Shown: positions 1 to 5,818 of the stretch, piece after piece
How the letters are laid out: each line of letters starts with the position of its first letter
Position numbering within the stretch: position 1 is the first letter of the stretch
Assembly: GCA_937920335.1 (NCBI GenBank)
Contig: CALGUT010000554.1
Location: 1-7,294, forward strand
Source of the DNA: an uncultured Opitutales bacterium
GTDB taxonomy: Bacteria; Verrucomicrobiota; Verrucomicrobiia; Opitutales; UBA2995
DNA length: 7,294 nucleotides
Reading direction: 5' to 3'
Translations under genes and position numbers: made by a program
Notes under the pieces: model-generated
Told to the model about the DNA's origin: nothing
The model's input: the letters and a program-made list of their open reading frames with translations, nothing else
The model's database searches: none

Positions 1-1
1 G

Positions 2-898
2 GGTAAGAAAGATCCCGTTCAACACAATTTGGGATCAGACACCCTGGGTCACGGACCCGTGATCTGGCATGATCGTGCCTACGTCACCGAAAAGTTCACG
101 GAAGCCGCTGTAGCGTTTGCAAAAGTAGCAGTGACAAATAATCAGCCATTCTACCTGAACCTCTGGCCCGACGATGTGCATACTCCTATGCATCCGCCGT
201 TAGATAAGTGGGGAGACGGAAGTAACCGTCACCTATACTTGAAAGTTCTCGAAACGATGGACGAACAATTGGGCGTGTTATTTGATTGGGTTCACTCAGA
301 CGAGAAACTCAGAGACAACACCCTTATTGTGGTCTGCTCGGATAATGGACCCGAAGTGGGATTCGGTTCCGCCGGTCACCTGAAAGGACATAAAGCGACC
401 CTTTTCGAAGGAGGCATTCGCTCCTCACTTATCGTATGGTCACCGGGACTCACAAAGACTGCAGCCAAAGGCACCCGTAATAAGGAATCCATTTTTTCAG
501 CCATCGATCTGGTTCCTTCACTGCTTTCGATTGCGGGAGTTTCAAGTGACGCTGACTTCGATGGTGAGAACTTAGAAGACACCCTGTTAGGTAAGTCGAA
601 CGACTCGCGAGCCAAACCATTGTTTTTTCGAAGACCTCCCGATCGTGAAAATTTCCGTCACTATACTAGCCTGCCAGACTTGGCAGTCAGACACGGTAAA
701 TGGAAACTTTTCTGCGACTACGATGGCGAAAATCCCGAATTGTATAATCTGGAAAAGGATCCTTCCGAAACCAAAAACATAGCTTATGAAAATAGTGAGA
801 CCGTTGATCTATTGAAGAGACAACTCCTAGCTTGGAACTCCTCAATGCTTCAAGACAATGGTCCTGAACTCGGGAGACTCGCTGCCAAACAAAAATAA
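2..898 (+). CDS. S1-type sulfatase, C-terminal part (5' end outside window)
   Basis: This frame is open from the left edge, so the gene begins outside the window; 298 codons and the TAA stop are present. The TTG at position 29 lies mid-domain and is not taken as the start. Visible S1 sulfatase marks, counted from the first codon here, are DDVHTP near residue 60 (a probable active-site His), CSDNGPE at 112-118 (the Asp-Asn metal ligands of the family), GHLKGHK at 125-131 (conserved Lys) followed by the FEGGIR signature, and the C-terminal subdomain with W-K-L-F and ELYNLEKDP at 234-254. The formylglycine signature C-x-P-x-R sits N-terminally and is missing only because of the window edge. Family members hydrolyse sulfate esters, usually of glycans, in the periplasm or outside the cell. 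The FEGGIR region recalls arylsulfatase/N-acetylgalactosamine-6-sulfatase-like branches, but the substrate cannot be read here. Its stop lies 40 bases from the convergent redoxin gene. Confidence 0.94.
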   Translation, partial: GKKDPVQHNLGSDTLGHGPVIWHDRAYVTEKFTEAAVAFAKVAVTNNQPFYLNLWPDDVHTPMHPPLDKWGDGSNRHLYLKVLETMDEQLGVLFDWVHSDEKLRDNTLIVVCSDNGPEVGFGSAGHLKGHKATLFEGGIRSSLIVWSPGLTKTAAKGTRNKESIFSAIDLVPSLLSIAGVSSDADFDGENLEDTLLGKSNDSRAKPLFFRRPPDRENFRHYTSLPDLAVRHGKWKLFCDYDGENPELYNLEKDPSETKNIAYENSETVDLLKRQLLAWNSSMLQDNGPELGRLAAKQK

Positions 899-938
899 GC
901 GGAGTTAAAAGAGTCACTCATTCAGAGCTGCTATTCCC

Positions 939-2357
939 TCAGGATCTCGGACCTCTACCCACCGGCGGCTTTTCCGATTCCTCTTTGCTAATTAATCCGT
1001 TCTGGTCCGTATCAAAATAATCGAATATACGCTGGGCACGCTCTTCACTAAAGTCATCTCCTCGGCGCTGTTTTTCCATCGCAAGAATATCTTCCAGGTC
1101 GACGGTGCCGTCACCATCATTATCCATTTGCGTAAAGCGATCGACGTCTCGATCTCTTGCCGCCCGTGGGACCGCTCTATTCCCACCACGCTGCCGGGCC
1201 TGATTTCCTCCACGTTGTCCTCCGCGCCCTTGGGCTTGCGCCTGACCCCGAGGCCCACGATTCATTCCAAACGTTCGTGAACCACGGGTTTCATCCTCCA
1301 ATCGAATCGTATATTCGTGCGTCATCGCCATACACATATCAGGTGTGCACCCATAATAATGAAGCGCGAGTTGAAGCTCATCAGACGGGTTGGCTCCTTC
1401 AATCTCTACCCAGAACTGACGCGGTTGAACATCGCTATCCCCGACACCTTTCTTGGCAGTGGCAGTCGTTGGATTGGCTTTTACACCCTCGGGCAATTCC
1501 AACACGAATTTCATGGGATCTACTAAATTATTCCAGTGAGCATCGTGTATAGGATCCGGATAAAAACCCAGGAAGAGGCGTCCCGTTCCGGTTCTTAGAA
1601 GATCTCTATCGGCTTCCGCTCGTAGTTTCACATAATAGGTCTCCTCAGGATGAGACGGGCTAATCGCTACAATCGTAAGCCCCTGTGGTCTGAACACACC
1701 AATATCCGATTCTTCGTTCACATTATTCGACTGACGAGCAACCCTCGGTAAATCGAGGTCCCCCACAGGTGTAGGATTTTCAACGGGACCGACCACTGAA
1801 TCCAATACTTCCCGAAAGCGATTACCTTCGATGCGATCGGACCCAGCGATAATTTCGCCCTCAGGAGAAATCAAGTAGAGGGAGTTAGGGCCAGCGTTGA
1901 GACCAATTCGCATGGAATCGTCCAGGGTATCTGCAATCCAGGGAACCTTAGTTCCAAGTTTTTTCCGAGCAGTCTCCAGCTGAAGAAATCGCTCCTTCAT
2001 ATTCTGTGCCTGGACATACCCATTCAACTCGGGATGCCGCAGACTCTTATAAAAATAGAAGAACTGAACCCCCTTTTCAGTATAGTCCGCCGCCATAGCT
2101 TCTACTTCACCATATCCTTGATGGAATTGCGGACAGGTAAGGCAGCCGGCAGAAAGCACCGTGTATTTCCCATCAATAAGATCTCTTACTTTTATCGGTT
2201 CACCCGTTGCGGTATACGCGTTCAAATCTGGCAATGGACCAGAATTTACAGGACGGATCCCACCTGATGGCTCGCCTCGTCCACCTACTGGACGAACCTG
2301 CGCGAATGAAGGCAGAATAAATAAGGAAATTAACAAAAAGCTAAGGACATATTTCAT
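939..2357 (-). CDS. Secreted deiodinase/redoxin-like protein with DsbD-alpha-like domain and two EF-hands
   Basis: The 472-residue product starts with a signal peptide (MKYVLSFLLISLFILPSFAQ). Residues about 40-192 form a thioredoxin-fold domain resembling bacterial iodothyronine-deiodinase-like redoxins: GCLTCPQF at 71-78 gives a Cys72-x-x-Cys75 pair, followed by FFYFYKSLRHPELNGY and NSLYLISPEGEI. Residues about 215-355 are beta-rich and end in Y-G-C-T-P-D-M-C (Cys337, Cys342), recalling the N-terminal domain of DsbD. An Arg/Gly/Gln-rich linker (about 365-404) precedes two EF-hand loops at 412-423 (DNDGDGTVDLED) and 449-460 (DTDQNGLISKEE). I infer an extracytoplasmic thiol-disulfide or peroxide-related role with calcium binding; real deiodinase activity is unlikely to be inferable from the fold. 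The ATG chosen starts exactly at the signal peptide; no Shine-Dalgarno is visible, but a TGA in another frame overlaps it as ATGA. Domain calls rest on motif recognition: the redoxin and EF-hands are strong, the DsbD-like part is moderate. Confidence 0.85.
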   Translation of the reverse strand: MKYVLSFLLISLFILPSFAQVRPVGGRGEPSGGIRPVNSGPLPDLNAYTATGEPIKVRDLIDGKYTVLSAGCLTCPQFHQGYGEVEAMAADYTEKGVQFFYFYKSLRHPELNGYVQAQNMKERFLQLETARKKLGTKVPWIADTLDDSMRIGLNAGPNSLYLISPEGEIIAGSDRIEGNRFREVLDSVVGPVENPTPVGDLDLPRVARQSNNVNEESDIGVFRPQGLTIVAISPSHPEETYYVKLRAEADRDLLRTGTGRLFLGFYPDPIHDAHWNNLVDPMKFVLELPEGVKANPTTATAKKGVGDSDVQPRQFWVEIEGANPSDELQLALHYYGCTPDMCMAMTHEYTIRLEDETRGSRTFGMNRGPRGQAQAQGRGGQRGGNQARQRGGNRAVPRAARDRDVDRFTQMDNDGDGTVDLEDILAMEKQRRGDDFSEERAQRIFDYFDTDQNGLISKEESEKPPVGRGPRS

Positions 2358-2464
2358 GATCGAGATGAAGGTAATAACGCATCGTATTCCGGAAAGGTTA
2401 CCTCAGCGATAGATCCAGGACCTCTAGCAGAATGAATAAATGCAACCTCATGAACCCCTGGCAC
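2354..2464 (-). pseudogene. Possible small coupled ORF or gene remnant upstream of the redoxin gene
   Basis: A 36-codon frame from GTG at 2462-2464 to TGA at 2354-2356 fills much of the divergent spacer. Its stop overlaps the redoxin ATG as ATGA, the usual arrangement of translationally coupled genes. The peptide has a protein-like composition (it contains HEVAFIHSARGPGS and then TFPEYDALLP) rather than the Cys/Arg/Ser-rich look of shadow frames. The same frame continues upstream across one TAG (2471-2473) to an ATG at 2516-2518, which would add MSDVINDVSYIHAPF. It may thus be a small gene interrupted by a nonsense codon, the tail of a decayed gene, or chance. I do not recognise a family. There is no ribosome binding site, and it lies opposite the longest possible 5' end of the DUF3500-like gene. 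Confidence 0.25.
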
Positions 2465-2527
2465 GTTCTGCTAAAACGGAGCGTGAATATAGCTGACGTC
2501 ATTGATAACATCCGACATCCCATTGTT
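2358..2527. promoter_or_regulatory. Divergent spacer between the redoxin and DUF3500-like genes
   Basis: This spacer must hold outward promoters for both flanking genes if each is transcribed alone. I find no convincing -35/-10 pair: TATAGC at 2488-2493 on + is the best -10-like match, but it has no good -35 partner. An eight-base perfect palindrome, TGACGTCA, lies at 2494-2501; such a short palindrome could be an operator half or chance. The cryptic small frame on - also occupies most of this stretch. Confidence 0.35.
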
Positions 2528-3541
2528 ATGAAGAAAACAACTACCCCTGAATTCTGCGGACTATGTCCGCCGATAAGCCGCCGGTCATTCTTAAAGACCA
2601 CTACCCTGGCAACAGTCACGACCCTACCCCTTACTGCCTTTACACCGTCCTTCGCAGCATCAGAACCGAGAGCTCCCCAGTCAGAGACCTTGGTTAAAAC
2701 ACTTTATCAAAGCCTCACTGATAAACAACGAAGGAGCATCTGTTTTGATTTCGATAACTCACTCAGACATGAGATCGAAAACAATTGGTTTATCGTCAAG
2801 AACCACCGTATCGGAAAGTCATTTAACAAAGACCAACAGGCCATGATTCGTGAGATATTCATGAACCTGCATAGCGAGGAGTATGCCAGCCAAGTTATGA
2901 AACAAGTCGAGCATGACAACGGTCGCGGAGGGTTTGACGATTGCTCAGTAGCTCTTTTCGGCGAGCCGGATTCCGGAAAGTTTGAGTTCGTCCTCACGGG
3001 TAGGCATACCACCCGCCGCTGCGATGGAGACTCCACTGAAGGCACTGCATTTGGCGGACCCATTTTTTACGGACATGCCGCTGGATCATTTGACGAAGAA
3101 CCACACCATCCAGGGAACGTTTACTGGTTCCAAGCCAAGCGAGCCAACGAAGTCTTTCAGATGATGGACGGCAAACAACGCAAGCAGGCTTTGCTCGGGT
3201 TCTCCCGCAACGAACACGGAAAAAAGACGGTTGAGCTCAAAGGCACGACTAAGGGGCTAGCCGGAATACCGATGAGCGCATTGACCTTCGACCAAAAAGC
3301 CGAGGTGCGTAACGTGCTGGATGATTTGCTACTCCCCTTCCGAGAAGCGGACCGGAAGGAGTCATTGGCCCTCATCGAAAAAAGTGGTTTCGACGACCTG
3401 CACCTGTCGTTTTATAAAGATGAAGATGTAGGACAGGACGGCGTCTGGGACGTTTTCCAGATTGAGGGCCCGAATATGGTCTGGTATTTCCGTGGGGATC
3501 CCCACGTCCATACTTGGGTCCATATCAAGGACCACGTGTAG
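2528..3541 (+). CDS. Tat-exported DUF3500-like protein of unknown function
   Basis: The 337-residue product has a twin-arginine signal: SRRSFLK at 17-23, a hydrophobic stretch (about 24-40) and a likely cleavage near SFAAS. An in-frame ATG at 2432 would add 32 residues without signal character, so I chose 2528, which gives the usual short n-region before the twin Arg. The mature part, from LYQSLTDKQR to the end, resembles DUF3500-type proteins: a helical 'LTDKQR...FDFD' opening, GRHTTRRCDGD at 158-168, GGPIFYGHAAG at 176-186, and the tail VWYFRGDPHVHTWVHI at 318-333. The conserved-looking His residues (183, 193-194, 326, 328, 332) could bind metal, and Tat export fits a protein folded with cofactor in the cytoplasm; both points are inference. 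Cys10 and Cys13 (C-G-L-C) just before the twin Arg are unusual. No biochemical role is established to my knowledge. It converges on the sulfatase gene with 17 bases between stops. Confidence 0.8.
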   Translation: MKKTTTPEFCGLCPPISRRSFLKTTTLATVTTLPLTAFTPSFAASEPRAPQSETLVKTLYQSLTDKQRRSICFDFDNSLRHEIENNWFIVKNHRIGKSFNKDQQAMIREIFMNLHSEEYASQVMKQVEHDNGRGGFDDCSVALFGEPDSGKFEFVLTGRHTTRRCDGDSTEGTAFGGPIFYGHAAGSFDEEPHHPGNVYWFQAKRANEVFQMMDGKQRKQALLGFSRNEHGKKTVELKGTTKGLAGIPMSALTFDQKAEVRNVLDDLLLPFREADRKESLALIEKSGFDDLHLSFYKDEDVGQDGVWDVFQIEGPNMVWYFRGDPHVHTWVHIKDHV

Positions 3542-3558
3542 AGAGTCATCGACCTAAT

Positions 3559-4998
3559 TCAGGGCTTTCTAACCAGCCGTCCTAAGTACTCATATTGATC
3601 GAAGGCATCACCTTCTCCTAAAACCCGAGGATCCGCTGTTGTTTTTAGCTCTTCGAACAATTGAGTTTTCAATCGCTCTAACGTATCCGCATATTCCTTA
3701 CGGTCGGCAACATTGTGCATTTGAAAAGGATCCAAGCGCAGGTCATAGAGCTCATCCGCAGGACGAAGACCGCAGGACAATTGCCAGTAGATTTCCATAT
3801 CGGCTTCATCTTTATGCTCTACGATATAGTCTTTCGTCGGGCTGGCATCTATATCCATATATATCTTTCCATGGTAACTTCCATCGGGATGCCCCGCTGG
3901 CCAACGCTCCGGCTTGAAATTGTGAATGTACAAAAACTCATCGGTCCTGATCGCTCGCATCGGCGTTCCTCCCACGTGGTCCATCTGCGCCAACGTGTGA
4001 CGTTCCTTTCCGGTAAGGACATGCTCGCGATCTGATGACACCCGCCCCTGTGATTCAGATTTTAGAATGGGGAGCAATGAGCGACCCGTCGTTTCCGGCA
4101 GGATATCGACTCCCGCCGCCTCTAAGAATGTAGGCGCAAGATCCGTTGTGCTAACAAAATCGGTAACGATTCGATTCTCCGGAACAGCAGCATGCCATTT
4201 GATAGCCAACGGCACACGAGCACCGTAATCATAGAGGTTCGATTTTCCTCTGGGAAACGGCCAACCATGATCACCGGTCATTACTACGATCGTGTTTTCC
4301 AGCTCACCGGCAGCCTCAAGTAAAGCCAGAGCCTCGCCAACCTGCCGATCAAACCGCTGAACCTCCCAATAGTAATCAAGAATATCGGTGCGGATAGTTT
4401 CTGAATCTGGAAAAAACGGCGGAACCTCAACGTCTTCAAGCTTCATCCCAGCCCGCAAACCCGATTCCCAAATATACGATCTATGGGGATCAGACGCACC
4501 AAACCAAAAGCAAAACGGTTGATCCTTAGGGCGCTCTTTGAGAAATTCATCGAGGCCTGTGAATTGCTTGCCCGCGACTTCCTTGCCGCCATCGGATCCC
4601 GGACCAAAGGCCTTACGGTACGAGCCGACAAAGTAACCCGCCTGCTTTAACGCTTGGACGTAGGTGGGAAATCCTTCTGGGTAATGGCTCCACAGATTAC
4701 CTCCCGATTTCAGGCGCCAGTGATATTGACCTGTCAGGATCGCATTTCTCGAAGGCGTACACGAGGGTGACGATATGTAAGCATTGGTAAACAGAACGCC
4801 ATTCGACGCGATGCTATCGAAGGTTGGGGTCTTAACGACCGCGTCTCCATAAACGCTCGTATGCGGCCAACCCCAATCATCGGCGATCGCAAAGAAGATA
4901 TTGGGTCGTTTGGAATCTTCGCCGTTCGACCCAGTAACTCCAGCGACGAGAAACAGGAACGGGAAAATGAGTGAAGACCTGAGTTTGAGAAGGATCAT
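3559..4998 (-). CDS. Sulfamidase-like (heparan N-sulfatase-type) S1 sulfatase, secreted
   Basis: The 479-residue product begins MILLKLRSSLIFPFLFLVAG, a signal peptide. The frame extends upstream to an ATG at 5067, but that adds 23 charged residues and leaves only 20 bases to the divergent gene, so 4998 is preferred. From M1 here: metal-binding ADDWG near 39-43; the formylglycine signature C80-T-P-S-R84 followed by NAILTGQ; DPHR at 170-173 with probable catalytic His172; TGDHG at 241-245 (Asp243/His244 metal ligands); and FPRGKSNLYDYGARVPL from 248 with Lys252. DPHR, the F-P-x-G-K/R-x-N-L-Y block and 'PMRAIRT...FLYIHNF' closely follow human N-sulfoglucosamine sulfohydrolase, which points to that branch. 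The family hydrolyses N-sulfate or O-sulfate on glycans after Cys80 is converted to formylglycine by FGE or an anSME, neither of which is encoded here. The substrate is inferred. All key residues are present, so it should be active. Confidence 0.92.
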   Translation of the reverse strand: MILLKLRSSLIFPFLFLVAGVTGSNGEDSKRPNIFFAIADDWGWPHTSVYGDAVVKTPTFDSIASNGVLFTNAYISSPSCTPSRNAILTGQYHWRLKSGGNLWSHYPEGFPTYVQALKQAGYFVGSYRKAFGPGSDGGKEVAGKQFTGLDEFLKERPKDQPFCFWFGASDPHRSYIWESGLRAGMKLEDVEVPPFFPDSETIRTDILDYYWEVQRFDRQVGEALALLEAAGELENTIVVMTGDHGWPFPRGKSNLYDYGARVPLAIKWHAAVPENRIVTDFVSTTDLAPTFLEAAGVDILPETTGRSLLPILKSESQGRVSSDREHVLTGKERHTLAQMDHVGGTPMRAIRTDEFLYIHNFKPERWPAGHPDGSYHGKIYMDIDASPTKDYIVEHKDEADMEIYWQLSCGLRPADELYDLRLDPFQMHNVADRKEYADTLERLKTQLFEELKTTADPRVLGEGDAFDQYEYLGRLVRKP

Positions 4999-5087
4999 CC
5001 AGCGAACATGAATACGTCGAGCTAAGCAATCAAGTGGTTTAAGACGACCATTGCGCTTGGCCGGCAAACTGCTAAGTCTGATGTAAG

Positions 5088-5816
5088 ATGAAACAGACCT
5101 TTCTTTTCCTATGCTGCTTGGTGATCACTGGGTTGACAAACCTGTCAGCCGACTACCGCATCCTCGCCTTTGGCGACTCTAACACTTGGGGTTGGAATCC
5201 AGATAAACCAGGTAATCGATTTTCAGATACTGAGAGATGGCCAGGTGTGCTACAATCTAAACTCGGTGAAGGCTATACAGTGATATGCGACGGCATTGTC
5301 GCCCGTAGAACTGACATCGACGGAAATACGATCGGACTCATCGACGGATCCTTCTTAAATGGTGCAAACACACTGCCAGCTGCGATCGCCAGAAATGCTC
5401 CGGTGGATCTCGTTATCCTCTTCCTCGGAACCAACGACCTACAAGCAGGTGCCGAACGCAGCGCAACTGAAGTTGCATCCTCGCTCATAAAAACAGCCAA
5501 TCTGGCATCCCAGGCCGAGAACCTGGCCTACACCTCTCACAAGGCGCCCGAGGTGTACGTCGTCGTTCCCCCACCCTTCGGTGACCTGACAGAAAGTCCA
5601 CTGAAAGAGTTATTTCAAATCGGTGCAACCCAATCGACGCGTTTATGGGACGCCTTTCAGGAAACCTCTGAAGTATTCCAGTTTCAACTAATCGACGGAA
5701 GGAAGCTTTCCCCGGACGGCATTGGTAAAGATGGTATCCACCTCAACCAATTGGGGCACGAGGAACTAGGATTACTAGTGGCTAAGGAAATTCAGAAAGA
5801 CGGAAAGGAAGATTAG
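5088..5816 (+). CDS. Secreted SGNH hydrolase, arylesterase/acyltransferase-like
   Basis: The 242-residue product carries a short signal peptide (MKQTFLFLCCLVITGLTNLS), then the four SGNH blocks: I, FGDSNTWGW with nucleophile Ser31; II, the GIVARRTDIDG region at 69-79; III, FLGTNDLQ with Asn116; V, DGIHLNQLGH with Asp215 and His218. Spacing and sequence around blocks I-III (GDS-x-T-W-G-W, R-W-x-G-V-L, A-R-x-T, NGA-x-x-L-P) match the arylesterase group that includes the Mycobacterium smegmatis acyltransferase MsAcT. These enzymes hydrolyse or transfer short acyl groups such as acetate. Export suggests action on acylated glycans or xenobiotic esters, fitting the neighbouring sulfatase, but this is inference. 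The start is supported by the signal peptide; no Shine-Dalgarno is visible, and an ATG-TAA pair sits immediately upstream at 5081. Its stop is two bases from that of the convergent GNAT gene. Confidence 0.92.
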   Translation: MKQTFLFLCCLVITGLTNLSADYRILAFGDSNTWGWNPDKPGNRFSDTERWPGVLQSKLGEGYTVICDGIVARRTDIDGNTIGLIDGSFLNGANTLPAAIARNAPVDLVILFLGTNDLQAGAERSATEVASSLIKTANLASQAENLAYTSHKAPEVYVVVPPPFGDLTESPLKELFQIGATQSTRLWDAFQETSEVFQFQLIDGRKLSPDGIGKDGIHLNQLGHEELGLLVAKEIQKDGKED

Positions 5817-5818
5817 CG

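Noticed and set aside
29..31. TTG as start of the left-edge sulfatase
   Set aside because: The frame is open to the window edge and the TTG lies within the conserved domain, without a signal peptide or active-site Cys region, so the gene starts outside.
1157..1552. Open frame on + opposite the redoxin gene
   Set aside because: It mirrors the coding strand of a gene with clear domains and has a shadow-like composition without recognisable motifs.
2133..2135. Selenocysteine at the deiodinase-like active site
   Set aside because: The codon is TGT (Cys), not TGA, so no recoding is needed.
2494..2501. TGACGTCA palindrome as an operator
   Set aside because: Eight bases is too short to claim, no repeat of it is seen elsewhere in the window, and no regulator is present.
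2432..2527. Upstream ATG for the DUF3500-like gene
   Set aside because: The extra 32 residues have no signal or domain character and would bury the Tat motif about 50 residues in; the ATG at 2528 gives a normal Tat signal.
4999..5067. Upstream ATG extending the sulfamidase-like sulfatase by 23 residues
   Set aside because: The extension is charged and precedes a complete signal peptide, and would leave almost no room for promoters between the divergent genes.
5081..5086. ATG-TAA minimal frame just before the SGNH start
   Set aside because: A start-stop pair can influence initiation, but one six-base occurrence is expected by chance and nothing else supports it.
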